DNA of 64,000 nucleotides from Hordeum vulgare subsp. vulgare (GCF_904849725.1 NC_058523.1:171040689-171104688); one strand, 5' to 3'. Counted from the first letter of the stretch, positions 11,856 to 22,071 are shown. Notes: generated by a model from the sequence alone, not told the origin. Translations and numbers: made by a program.

Positions 11856-12060
11856 CACTAGTGGAGAAAGGGGTATTAGAACCGGTTGGTAAGGGCCTTT
11901 GGACCCGGATACACATCCGGTGCTACGTATCCGGGACTAAAGGCCCCCCTTTAGCACCGGTCTCTTACAAACCGGTGCTAAAGGCCTCCACGTGGGCGCC
12001 GAAGAGTGCGCACAGGTGGAGGACCTTTAGAACCGGTTGGTAACACCAACCGGTCCTAAT
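11856..12060. repeat. CACTA left terminus and subterminal repeats
   Basis: Terminal CACTAGTGG followed by several copies of CTTTAG(A/C)ACCGGT in both orientations, for example a hairpin CTTTAGCACCGGT..ACCGGTGCTAAAG near 11952-11984 and another near 12026-12056. These are presumed transposase-binding repeats. Confidence 0.75.
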
Positions 12061-12084
12061 GCTTTTTTTTATTTTTTTTCCTTT

Positions 12085-12350
12085 TCTTTTCAGGGTTTCC
12101 GATTCCGTATTTCGGTGTTTCCGTGTTCCGTATTTTCAGGGTTTTCGTTTACGTGTTTCCGGTTCTGTATTTCCGTTTACGTCTTTCCGATTCCGTGTTT
12201 CCGGTTCCGTATTTCCGTTTACGTCTTTCCGATTCCGTGTTTCCGATTCCGTGTGTCCGTGTTCCGTTTTTTACGAACACGGAATCGGAAACACGTATCC
12301 GGAAACATCGATTCCGTGTTTGCGGTTAAGTGTTTCCGATTCCGTGTTTG
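12085..12350. repeat. TTCCG-rich tandem array
   Basis: Repeats of GATTCCGTGTTTCCG; a 42 bp unit starting GTTTACGTCTTTCCG is seen at 12175 and 12217. It lies just beyond the 3' end of the protease gene (stop at 12479). Open frames across it read F/R/V/S repeats in several frames and are not genes. Confidence 0.75.
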
Positions 12351-12478
12351 CGGTTAAATGTTGATGCACCAAATAAAAGTACATATATACATGTAACACG
12401 AAGTACTGGACCAATTATCATTACATAATTTGAAGTTCGTTTCCTATAGCTCTATACTTGCATAGAGAAGGGAGCTGG

Positions 12479-15400
12479 CTATTGGTTCATAGGATGGAAA
12501 AATTCTCCGCCTTCATCTATGACTTGCGTGAGGAGAAATCCTGCCAATTCCTCTGCAACTGCCTTGCAACGTTGGATTGGTCTTAGCATCGCCCGCTTTC
12601 GTTGCAGCTTTAAAAGAAGTAGATGAAAACAATTAAGTTATGAACAAAACTAACATAATTGATGGCAACATAAATAAAGTTGTGAAGATCCGGTTACGTA
12701 CCTCTAGATTTCTGTAAGTACGGGATTTCTCATTGATAATCCTGTGAATGTACTCGCAAACGTAGTATCCACAATAATCAGTGCCCTGTGGTTGTTGTGG
12801 GACGCCCTATATACGAGAACATAATTCAGTCAAATTAATAATAATCAAGAGAATGGTAATGGTATTGAAACCAGGGTACGTAGTACTACTTACTTCGTTA
12901 ATCTGAAAGTGGAGCTTGTCTGCCCATGTACCGGGTTCTTCCTTGATGAACATTTGCCAAACCCTGGCCGACAAAGAAAAATGAATACAAGAGTTAATTC
13001 TTACTTACTTGATATCAGGAAATGAACGAAAAAGAGGCCGATGAACGAAAGAGGCCGATATATATATACCTTTGAAGCATCTGACACGCGCTCTTCCATT
13101 TGTCAGCGTCCCAGGTTAACGGGTCCCAGACTTCAACTTGTCCTTGATCGATTCTAATGATGAACAATATGAAGTGGGACCTGCGCACGTGTACACACAC
13201 AGTCATGCATACTCATCAATTACACTTAACATCAGGTAAGCAAAATGGAATGTGTACAAGACAGTAACACTCACTTGAATCCGTAGGGCCAAAGTATTTC
13301 TTTTTTGGTACTTTGTCGCTTCAAAAACCTTAGCAAATCATCCGGTGTATCCTTGTTGAACTTTTCTATTGTCTCTTGATGAAACGAATACGGGTCAATG
13401 AACCCAAAGTCCCAGATTCCTGCCAGCCTGCATTCACGAATCTTCATTCTGCATAGTAGCGTACAAAAAGAATGTCTCGTGAGTGATAATTATACGGGCA
13501 ATGAACGCGAGCTTAACTAAATAATTAAATTACACAAATAAATCACTTACAAACATAGCAGCTGACGATAGCTTTGTCGAGGGCACGTTGATTGTACATC
13601 TGGAAAAAATCATCGAACCCAACCTCCACACCGTACTCTCCGAAGTAGTGTTGATCCTGAACTGCCGCCATGATACAGTCTCTCTTTTGCCTTGCGGCCT
13701 CCAAGTACCAACCATGTAAATTCCATAGTTGGGTTGTTAGAGCACTAGGATTTTCGACCAGAGGGTGCTCGGGCTTATATTTATATACCACATCAGCAAT
13801 AGCGTAACCTACGTCGCCCATGCGTGGACCGGACACTGAAGCCTGGTCAGATAACACCTTGAGCGGGGCAATTGACTGTGCTTCTTGTTGTCCGAGCTGG
13901 GGAACTTGTTTCCTGCATTTCGTCTGCTCCGCCTGCTTCATCTGTGCGGTGTGCATCTTTTCAATGAATCGTTCATAGTCTGAAAGGGGCGGCGGTGGCG
14001 GCGGTTCAGGATAATATAAGTTGTCGATGGTGCGCTCAATTTTCCACTTTGGTACGTTCTTCAGAGTTTCCTTCCAGATGTCTGGAGGGGGCTTCAGGGG
14101 AAACCGTGCGAACCATGCTTTGTTTTTGGCTTTCACGGCCTCGTCTAGTTCATCAGGCCTGGTAACTTCGGGGGAGTCTTGACTTTATTGGGTTTCCTTT
14201 CTCTCTTCTTGGGAGGAGTCCCGTTTCTTGTGAACTGCAGCTTCCGCTTTGCCGTACCCGTAGTGGGCGCATCCGTCGGCTCACTGGAGTGCACGGGCGA
14301 TGGACTCTCGGCCTCGGGCTCCCTATCTTCGTTGTGGGGTGGACTTGGAGGTGCGTTGGGGGGTGGACTTGGAGGTCGTGCATTCTCTGTACGAAAGTGA
14401 AAAAACTATTAAAAATAGGCTTACATGTGGTGCAACATTCAGTAATTGTTGGAGGTGGTGCATTTGTACCTGGAGGAGTCGGTGGCCTTGGCGCCGCGTT
14501 AGGAAACACGATGTGTTTCTTCTTCCACAAGATGATACCAAGCTCCATTTCTCCCAGTGTCTTCTCGCCTTCACCTCCAGGAATATCAAGCTCAATTGAC
14601 TGGCATCCCGGCGTAATTGTTGACAACCCGACACGAGCATGGGATGCTGGAATCTGACCACCATGGTAGGTTGCTCCAGGTTGATTCGGTAAAGCATAGC
14701 CTGACGCCACCATGAAGGATATGTTCCCCATTGGCATATGTATCTCACAGTTCGTCTTCTCCGTGACATCATCCACGGGGTAGTGAGGCGCCGACGGTTC
14801 GACTGCAGGACCGTCTTCTAGCTGCAGCTGCGTGGAACCCACGCTGCTTCTATGCTGAGATGGGACGGCATCTGCTACAGGATCGTCTTCTAATTGCTGC
14901 TGATCAGCGTCAGGTGCAGGATCTTCTTCCTCCTCTTTAGTGTCAGGTACAGGGTGTCCCCCTTTCTTCAAGAGAAACGCCACCTTTTCTTCTAATGTTG
15001 ATATCCGTTCCAGCGCCTTCCTCTTGCTTCTACCACGGCTTCTGTAAGTGCCAAGGTCCGCCGGAAACCCTTGGTTCCACGGGGTAGTGGCTCCAAAGCC
15101 TCGTGTTCGTCCCCACTTTTCGGGGTTCCCGAGTGCCTTCGTCAACTCGTCGTTCTCTCTATCGGGAACAAAAGTTCCTTTTCGAACAGCTTCTATTGCC
15201 TTCTCTAGATCTGATACGACTTGTCTTATTTTTTCCGACCATGGTCCCTCCGCAACAATCATCCCAGTCTCAGCGTCCAACATTGCCCCATGCGCGAACA
15301 ACCAGAACTTGGACCTATCGGGCCAGTCATGTGTCCGTGGAATGATATTTCTTTTCAGAAGCGCATCTTCATAGCGTCGCCACCTAGGCAGGGCAGTCAT

Positions 15401-16268
15401 GTAGCCACCTGACCCCAAAATATGGTGATATTTCTTCTTCTTCGCATTCTCCGTATTTGTGGCTGATCGGGATGTAAAGACACCCGATTTCTTGTACGCC
15501 TTAAAATCAGGCCAAGCGTCTCTTATCTTCACTAGGTGCCCAGTGAAAACTGGATCTTCGTCCTTATATTTCTTCCACAAGTCTTTCTTCCACCTCTGGA
15601 ATTGTGTGGCCATCTTCTTCAAAGCCCACTCCTCGACTTTCTTCTTCTTATCTTCCGCTACGCTGAAATTTAGCCAGACCGTGTCGCAAAGCACTCTTTT
15701 CAATCTGTCATCGACATAAGTAGCTCCAACGTTGGCGCCGGTCTTCGGCTTATTCCATTCTATTAAGTTGATCGGGACCAGGTCTCTTACAACAACACCG
15801 CACTGATTTACAAATTTGCGATAAGTTTCTGGGGGTTCCAGTGGTTTTCCATCAGCAGCAACTTTATCGATCGAGTACCTTGCAGTATCTTTCAACCTTG
15901 CGGCCGGGCCTCGTTTCGACTTTGTCTCAGTACTTGCGCTAGGTGTTCTGGAGGGCACCTAAACGGGAAAATAATGATTCGTTAGTAAGTGCAATACAAA
16001 TTAATTGTTGCGTCAACAGTGACTTGAGATATACATTGGTAGAGTTTGTTCCGGAGGGCACTTCTGCATCTACTACATCTTCTATATTCTCAGCTCCGTC
16101 ACCGGAGTCGTTCAAAAATTGATTGCTAAACGCATGCCCACCGTCGTCATCATGATATATGGCCGTTGCATCTTCAAAAATCATCTGGCACATGTATCTT
16201 TCCTTCTCTGCCTCACCCATTCCCGCGAGCTGATCGGCGTGCTGATCATGTGGTTCTTGGGGATCCAT
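12479..16268 (-). pseudogene. CACTA accessory gene with C-terminal Ulp1-like (C48) protease
   Basis: Eight probable exons on the minus strand: 16268-16035, 15958-14470, 14386-13551, 13448-13275, 13180-13070, 12963-12894, 12806-12702 and 12607-12479. The N terminus is MDPQEPHDQHADQLAG. Exon 2 encodes a basic domain like plant En/Spm accessory proteins (WKKDLWKKYKDEDP, residues near 200-215) and then a conserved region (HMPMGNISFMVASGYALP, SIELDIPGGEGEKTLGEM). The last exons form a Ulp1-like protease: His in SHFILFIIRID, Asp in VEVWDPL, Gln and Cys in QPQGTDYCGYYVC, so the catalytic set is present. Exon 3 in the incoming frame (PPKLPGLMN) hits a stop near 14145, whereas the continuing frame (DELDEAVKAKNKAW) is in another register; the exon 3/4 phase also does not match. 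A small deletion is likely. Junctions after 13275 agree in phase; others are by eye. Confidence 0.7.
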
Positions 16269-16309
16269 AGCTCAACACCTGCTAGTAACAAGAATTTAAC
16301 TTAGCAAAA

Positions 16310-16700
16310 TTATCTACGGAAAAGTTTTACGGAACCGGAAATTTTACGGAAAAGTTTTACGGAATCGTCGGAGTCGTAATCGTCGCAAAGTTTTACGGAA
16401 TCGTCGGAAAGTTTTACGGAATCGTCGGAATCGTCGGAAACTTTCCCCGCAGTTATGGAATCGTCGGAATCGTAGGAAAGTTTTACGGAATTGTAATCGT
16501 CGGAAAGTTTTACGAAATCGTCGGAATCATCGGTTTAGGGTTTTATGGAATCGTCGGAATCGTCGGTTTAGGGTTTTACGGAATCGTCGGAATCGTCGGA
16601 ATCGTCGGTTTAGGGTTTTACGGAATCGTCGGAATCGTCGGAATCGTCGGTTTAGGGTTTTACGGAATCGTCGGAGTCGCCTCACGTTGCACGAATGTTG
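16310..16700. repeat. CGGAATCGT array with TTTAGGG spacers
   Basis: Built of 9 bp GGAATCGTC units joined by GGTTTAGGGTTTTAC. TTTAGGG occurs at 16534, 16567, 16609 and 16651 (steps of 33, 42 and 42 bp). It lies just upstream of the accessory gene start (16268), so it may be its 5' leader or promoter. The core GGAATC is the reverse complement of the GATTCC core of the array at 12085-12350. Confidence 0.75.
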
Positions 16701-17044
16701 ACCGACTTCGTCTATAGGATTTGTACGTCGGAAAGTTTCGAATGTTGACTGAAAAAGTGAGTCTACTAGAATCGTCTTCCTCGCTTTAGCGACATAAATG
16801 ATGAAGGCGGCTTCAAATCGAGCCGTGAGAGCATCTCTAGCAGGTACGATTTGTACGTCGATAGAACAAATCCCGTAACTTTTTTTAGCCGTGAGAGCCG
16901 TGAGAGCCGTGAGAATATGCATGATCACGTAACTTTTTTTTATAGGATGTCCTATTCGGGCCAGAAAAAAACTAATATCGACGGTTATAATTACAAGCAT
17001 ACAACAATATGGATATACGAAAATACGGATATACCTTACGTGAA

Positions 17045-17510
17045 GAAGACGAAGTGGGGCGGCGAGGAGGCGGCATGGGGCGGCGCGCGAGGAGGCGGCG
17101 AGGAGGTGTCGCGAGGAGGCGACGGCGCGGCGAGGAGGCATCGAGGATCGTCGGCCGGCGAGGCGGCGCGAGGAGGCCGTGCGCGCGAGGAGGCGGCGGC
17201 GCGAGGAGGCAGCGGTGCGGCGAGGAGGCGGCGCCGAGGATCGTTGGCCGGCGAGGCGGCGCAAGGAGGCGGCGGCGCGAGGAGGCGGCGGCGCGAGGAG
17301 GCGGCGACGCGGCGAGGAGGCGGCGCCGAGCGGATCGTCGGCCGACGAGGCGGCGCGAGGAGGCGGCGACGCGAGGAGGCGGCGCGGCGAGGAGGCGACG
17401 GCGCGGCGAGGAGGCGGCGCCGAGGATCGTTGTCCGGCGAGGCGGCGCGAGGAGGCCGAGTCGGCGAGGAGAGAAGGCGAGGAGAGACGCGCGGGAAGAC
17501 GAGAAGTTGG
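17045..17510. repeat. GAGGCGGCG low-complexity, CpG-dense tract
   Basis: About 465 bp of GAGGAGGCGGCGCG-like units on the plus strand, open in all six frames. All frames read simple R/G/E or P/A/S-rich sequence. It lies 0.8-1.2 kb upstream of the accessory gene start; a promoter or leader role is only a guess. I reject all the open frames here. Confidence 0.75.
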
Positions 17511-17528
17511 CGACCCCGTAGAGGTATA

Positions 17529-17613
17529 GACCCTTTAGCACCGGTCTGTGTTAACAACCGGTGCTAAAGACCCTTTAGCACCGGTTGTTAACACAGACCG
17601 GTGCTAAAGGGTC
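17529..17613. repeat. 85 bp near-perfect palindrome, internal in CACTA
   Basis: Two 41-base arms around a 3-base centre (ACC at 17570-17572). Each arm starts GACCCTTTAGCACCGGTC and ends CCGGTGCTAAAG and is itself an imperfect hairpin made of the same motif as the subterminal repeats. A further copy (CTTTAGGACCGGTTGTTGTT / ACAGACCGGTCCTAAAG) follows at about 17641-17679. It sits between the upstream side of the accessory gene and the 3' end of the transposase gene. Confidence 0.85.
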
Positions 17614-17682
17614 CAAAATTCGGGCGCGAACCGAACCCACCTTTAGGACCGGTTGTTGTTACAGACCGGTCCTAAAGGTTTT

Positions 17683-17945
17683 TTCCTTTTTCCTTTTTCC
17701 TTTTTTCTGTTTCCTGTTTTCTTTTTCTTTTTGTTTCCTTTTTCTTTTTCCTGTTTCTTCTTTTATTTTTCTTTTTTCCTTTTTTCTGTTTCCTGTTTTC
17801 TTTTTCTTTTTGTTTCCTTTTTCTTTTTCCTGTTTCTTCTTTTATTTTTCTTTTTTCCTTTTTTCTGTTTCCTGTTTTCTTTTTCTTTTTGTTTCCTTTT
17901 TCTTTTTCCTGTTTCTTCTTTTATTTTTCTTTTTTGTTTCCCTTT
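17683..17945. repeat. 79 bp pyrimidine-rich tandem repeat, three copies
   Basis: Nearly pure T/C strand; the landmark TTCTGTTTCCTGTTTTC recurs at 79 bp steps (around 17705, 17784 and 17863). Its purine strand is the coding strand of the flanking genes. Frames reading F/L/S through it are not genes. Confidence 0.85.
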
Positions 17946-18131
17946 CCTGTTTTCATTTACATTTATTTACAAATTGTCAAAATGTCATTTTTACACTTAA
18001 AAAATAAAAATGATATTTCTCAAAATGGTCAAATTTAGTGGAAACTGGTCAAATTTTTAATATTTATCAAAATGGTCAACACAATTACATAAAAGGTTTA
18101 ATACATTATTACACATCACCAACAATACCCC

Positions 18132-21100
18132 CTATCTATTTTTCTTCTTGCCTTTCTTCTGATTGCGCCGTAACCATGGACTATCTTCATCATTTAACGG
18201 GATGCTTGGATCATCTTTGACTTTGAAGGGAGGAATTTCATCAAATTTATTGTAATCTTCTGACATGTCTGTCTTGTCCTCGACTCCCATGATGTTTCTT
18301 TTCCCTGAAAGAACTATGTGGCGCCTTGGCTCATCGTCTAATGTATTTGCTTCCTTATCTTTCCTTTTTCTCGGTTTGCTAGACATGTCCTTCACATAGA
18401 AAACCTGAGCCACATCATTGGCTAGGACGAATTGATCATTGCCGTACCCAAGATTCTTCTGATCCACTGTTGTCATTCCGTACTTCGGGTCTACCTTCAC
18501 GCCTGACAGGTTGAACCATTTGCACCAGAACAAAGGGACCTTAAAGGAAGGTCCGTAGTCAAGTTCCCATATCTGCTCTATGTAACCATAGTATGTGACC
18601 CTTTGCCCATTGTCGTCTTTTGCATCAAACCGGACGCCATTGTTTTGGTTGGTGCTCTTTTTATCTTGGTCTGCCGTGTAAAATGTGTTACCATTTATCT
18701 CGTACCCTTTAAAGGTCAATACAGTCGAAGATGGTTGCTTGGCCAACAAGTATAGCTCATCTTCAACAATGTTGTCATTAATGAGACGTCTTTCCAACCA
18801 ACCGCCGAAAGTCTTCTCGTGTTCTTTAGCAATGAAATCTTCAGGTTGCTCCGGGTATTCCGAGCGTAAAATATCCTTGTGTTCCTGGATATATGGAGCC
18901 GCCAAGCTGGGATTAACTAGAACTGTGTAGTGTGCTTGAGTGAAAGATTGCTCGTCCATACATGTTGTTGATTTATTTCCTAGCGTGCCTTTTCCACGCA
19001 GTCTCCCCTCATGGCGCGACTGAGGAACACCGATCGGGTTCAGGTCAGGAATAAAGTCAACACAAAACTCAATGACCTCCTTTGTTCCATAGCCCTTGAC
19101 CATGCTTCCTTCTGGCCTAGCACGGTTTTTAACATAATTCTTCAAGACTCCCGTGAACCTCTCAAAGGGGAACATATTGTGTAAGAATACAGGACCGAGA
19201 ATGGAAATCTCTTGGACAAGGTGAACTATGAGGTGCGTCATAATATTGAAGAAGGTTGGTGGGAACACCAACTCGAAGCTGACAAGGCATTGGACCACGT
19301 CCTTCTGTAAACTTGGTAGAGTTGCTGGATCGATTGCCTTCTGAGAAATTGCGTTGAGGAATGCACATAGCTTCACAATGGGTACTCGCACGTTTTCTGG
19401 CAGAAGCCCCCTCAATGCAATCGGAAGTAACTGGGTCATGATCACGTGGCAGTCATGAGACTTTAGGTTTTGGAACTTTTTCTCTTCCAGGTTTAGTATT
19501 CCTTTTATGTTCGACGAGTAGCCAGACGGGACCTTGATACTGCTCAGGACTTGGAAAAAGATCTCCTTCTCTTCCTTGGTAAGAGCGTAGCTGGCAGGAC
19601 CTTTGAAATTCTCTCGATTCATGAGGTCGTCTCGTTCGTGCATACGTTGGTGGTGCAGCCGTGCTTTTGGTGTATCTCTCGACTTCTTCCCATGCACGCC
19701 CAATAAGTTTAGCAGGTTCACGCAAATATTTTTCGTCACGTGCATCACGTCGATCGCAGAGCGAACCTCTAGGAATTTCCAATAGGGTAGTTCCCAGAAT
19801 ATAGATTTCTTCTTCCACATGGCTACGTGGTTGTCGGCGTCATTCGGAACAGATTGTGCGGCAGGACCCTTACCAAAGATTACTTTTATATCTTTGACCA
19901 TGTCATATATATCAGTACCTTTAGGGAGGGTTGGCTTCCTCCGTGTATCTGCCTCGCCTTTGAAATGCTTTCCTTTCTTTCTTACGGGATGCCTGTCTGG
20001 AAGAAATCGACGATGCCCCGGGTACACATTCTTGCCTATATGTATACTTTCAGTCTCGCCTAAACAGTGTGTGCATGCGCTGTATCCCTTGTTTGACTGT
20101 CTTGAGATGTTACTAAGAGCGGGCCAATCATTGATGGTTACAAACAGCAACCCTCGTAGGTCAAATTCCTCCTGTTTGTACTCGTCCCACACACGTACAC
20201 CTTCGTCAGCCCATAACTCTAAAAGTTCATCAACCAGTGGCCTCAGGTACACATCAATGTTGTTGCCGGGTTGCGACGGGCCTGGGATAAGCACTGGCAT
20301 CATAATGAACTTACGCTTCATGCATAACCAAGGAGGAAGGTTATAGATACATAGAGTCACGGGCCAGGTGCTATGACTGCTACTCTGCTCCCCAAACGGA
20401 TTCAGGCCATCTGTACTTAGACCAAACCTTAAGTTTCTTGGGTCACGTGCAAAGTCCTCGTACTTATCATCGATGTTTCTCCACTGCGGCCCATCAGCGG
20501 GTTGTCTCAGCATATCGTCTTCCCTCCGGTCTTCTTTGTGCCATCGCAGCAACTTGGCATGCTCTTTGTTTTGGAACAAACGTTTCAACCGTGGTATTAT
20601 AGGAGCATGCCACATCACCTTGGCAGGAACCCTCTTCCTGGGGCGGTCGTCGCCCTCAACATCACCAGGGTCATCTCGCCTGATCTTATACCGAAATGCA
20701 CCGCATACCGGGCAGGCATTTAAATTCTCGTGCTGACCGCGGTAGAGGATGCAGTCATTGATGCATGCATGTATCTTATGCACTTCCAATCCTAGAGGGC
20801 AGACAACCTTCTTTGCTTCGTACGTACTGCAGGGCAGCACGTTATCTCTTGGAAGCATCTTCTTCATTATTTTCAGCAGCTTTTCAAATCCCTTGTGAGA
20901 TATTCCATTCTCTGCCTTCCATTGCAGCAATTCCAGGGTGGTGCCCAGCTTTTTCTGGCCATCTTCGCAATTTGGGTACAACAATTTTTTGTGATCTTCT
21001 AACATGCGCTCCAACGTCAACCTCTCGTTTTCACTTCCGCAGTTTATCTGTTCTTCACGAATGACCTGACGAAGATCATCATCAGACTCATCAACAATGT

Positions 21101-21440
21101 CCTCAAGTTCAGGCTCGTCTTCCCCCATTTCAGTATCACCGTGTTCACCGAACATAGGATAGTTATCATTATCCTCTTCTTCTTCATTGTCTTCCATTAC
21201 AACCCCTCTTTCTCCGTGCTTGGTCCAACAAAAATAACTTGGCATGAAGCCTTCTTGCAACAGGTGGGTGTGTATGGTTCTTGAGTTAGGGAAATTCCTC
21301 TTATTCTGGCATTTTTTACATGGACAAAAAATAAATCCATTCTGCCTGTTTTTCTCAGCCACATTGAGAAAACTATGCATGCCATTAAGGAATTCGGGAC
21401 GACGTCGATCACTGTACATCCATTGCCGGTTCATCTGCAT
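18132..21440 (-). CDS. CACTA transposase, Tnp2/TnpD type, 1102 aa
   Basis: The catalytic transposase of the CACTA superfamily; it acts in the nucleus, cutting and joining element ends. The frame is uninterrupted for 1102 codons, a usual length for plant Tnp2 proteins. Domains in order: transposase-associated N-terminal domain (residues ~4-75, WMYSDRRRPEFLNG then CPCKKCQN), an acidic linker (80-125), the Tnp2/Transposase_21 domain (~320-620) with conserved acidic residues in LSTDGLNPF (D344) and VTINDWPA (D438) and RSAIDVMHVTKN (D564), DUF4218 (~670-800, FPFERFTGVLKNYVKN), DUF4216 (~945-985, WELDYGPSFKVPLFWCKW), and a basic tail (KKGKKKNR). The start is the upstream Met; Met3-Asn-Arg is an equally good start. 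It shares orientation with the small gene at 21599-22071 and the accessory gene. No stop or frameshift is seen, so it may be functional or recently so. Confidence 0.93.
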   Translation of the reverse strand: MQMNRQWMYSDRRRPEFLNGMHSFLNVAEKNRQNGFIFCPCKKCQNKRNFPNSRTIHTHLLQEGFMPSYFCWTKHGERGVVMEDNEEEEDNDNYPMFGEHGDTEMGEDEPELEDIVDESDDDLRQVIREEQINCGSENERLTLERMLEDHKKLLYPNCEDGQKKLGTTLELLQWKAENGISHKGFEKLLKIMKKMLPRDNVLPCSTYEAKKVVCPLGLEVHKIHACINDCILYRGQHENLNACPVCGAFRYKIRRDDPGDVEGDDRPRKRVPAKVMWHAPIIPRLKRLFQNKEHAKLLRWHKEDRREDDMLRQPADGPQWRNIDDKYEDFARDPRNLRFGLSTDGLNPFGEQSSSHSTWPVTLCIYNLPPWLCMKRKFIMMPVLIPGPSQPGNNIDVYLRPLVDELLELWADEGVRVWDEYKQEEFDLRGLLFVTINDWPALSNISRQSNKGYSACTHCLGETESIHIGKNVYPGHRRFLPDRHPVRKKGKHFKGEADTRRKPTLPKGTDIYDMVKDIKVIFGKGPAAQSVPNDADNHVAMWKKKSIFWELPYWKFLEVRSAIDVMHVTKNICVNLLNLLGVHGKKSRDTPKARLHHQRMHERDDLMNRENFKGPASYALTKEEKEIFFQVLSSIKVPSGYSSNIKGILNLEEKKFQNLKSHDCHVIMTQLLPIALRGLLPENVRVPIVKLCAFLNAISQKAIDPATLPSLQKDVVQCLVSFELVFPPTFFNIMTHLIVHLVQEISILGPVFLHNMFPFERFTGVLKNYVKNRARPEGSMVKGYGTKEVIEFCVDFIPDLNPIGVPQSRHEGRLRGKGTLGNKSTTCMDEQSFTQAHYTVLVNPSLAAPYIQEHKDILRSEYPEQPEDFIAKEHEKTFGGWLERRLINDNIVEDELYLLAKQPSSTVLTFKGYEINGNTFYTADQDKKSTNQNNGVRFDAKDDNGQRVTYYGYIEQIWELDYGPSFKVPLFWCKWFNLSGVKVDPKYGMTTVDQKNLGYGNDQFVLANDVAQVFYVKDMSSKPRKRKDKEANTLDDEPRRHIVLSGKRNIMGVEDKTDMSEDYNKFDEIPPFKVKDDPSIPLNDEDSPWLRRNQKKGKKKNR

Positions 21441-21598
21441 TATATAAATTTATCAAAAACCATTATGCTAAATCATCATGACTAAATTAATTAATTAATA
21501 CAAAAAGTTCATCACACGTTAAAACCAAAGTAGCGTAGTGACCATACATATATAGTTCTCATAAAAACACACACTGAAACCAACCATAAAAACTCTCT

Positions 21599-22071
21599 CT
21601 AATTAATGCATTTAAAAACAACAACAAATGCGATCAAAATCGCAACAAAGGTAACAATTGACCCGATGGCATAATGATACCAAGCCTCTTTACTAATTGC
21701 ATATTTTCTAATCTTTCTAATCTTCAGACGCATTGCGTCCATCTCGCTCTTGTGACCATCGACGACACCGGCAAGAACCTTTTCCAAGGTCATCTTCTCT
21801 CTTTCAGTTTTTTCCAACCTTTCTTCAGTTTTTTTCAATCTTTCTTTCAGGCCAACATTTTCTTGTTCAACTAAGTGTAACTTCTCAACAATAGGGTCGA
21901 TTGGCATTTCCGGTTCCACTACCTCCTAGATAATAATATCTATGTCAAGTTGGTCGGCGTAATTAATTGTCATATAATCAGAAAATGAAAATATGTAGTT
22001 ATAAAAGATAATATACCACATCCGAATCATAGACTGGACGAGGGCCAACGGGGACGGATATCAAAACCATG
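21599..22071 (-). CDS. Small coiled-coil, membrane-anchored CACTA protein
   Basis: Two exons on the minus strand. Exon 1 (about 22071-22019) reads MVLISVPVGPRPVYDSDV and ends at a GTATAT donor. Exon 2 starts after a TCTAG acceptor (near 21928) with EVVEPEMPIDPIVEKLHL and runs to the stop at 21599. The product, about 125 residues, has a charged heptad-rich middle (LKERLKKTEERLEKTEREKM), a basic patch (RLKIRKIRKYAI) and one C-terminal hydrophobic segment (IVTFVAILIAFVVVF), so a tail-anchored coiled-coil protein is likely. I recall close relatives in many Triticeae CACTA elements at the same place, upstream of the transposase. Its role is unknown to me. The frame is intact. The splice junction is inferred from the joined sequence and the consensus sites. 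Confidence 0.65.

Noticed and set aside
12037..12364. Three overlapping frames of ~70-106 codons reading FRFRISVYVF-like repeats
   Set aside because: Translations of the TTCCG tandem array in three registers.
14179..15719. Several plus-strand frames of 60-122 codons
   Set aside because: Antisense shadows of exons 2 and 3 of the CACTA accessory gene.
12479..16268. A host SUMO-protease gene
   Set aside because: It lies wholly inside a CACTA element bounded by a target duplication and shares strand with the transposase; it is transposon cargo, not a host locus.
16534..16660. TTTAGGG motifs resembling plant telomere repeat
   Set aside because: They are spaced by 33-42 bp within a CGGAATCGT array inside a CACTA element, not a continuous telomeric run.
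17009..17567. Long open frames on both strands (170-240 codons) in the GAGGCGGCG tract
   Set aside because: Open in all frames, with R/G/E or P/A/S repeats only; a result of stop-poor, GC-rich low complexity.
17585..18007. Frames of 115-140 codons reading F/L/S
   Set aside because: Created by the three 79 bp pyrimidine repeats; no domain, no start context.
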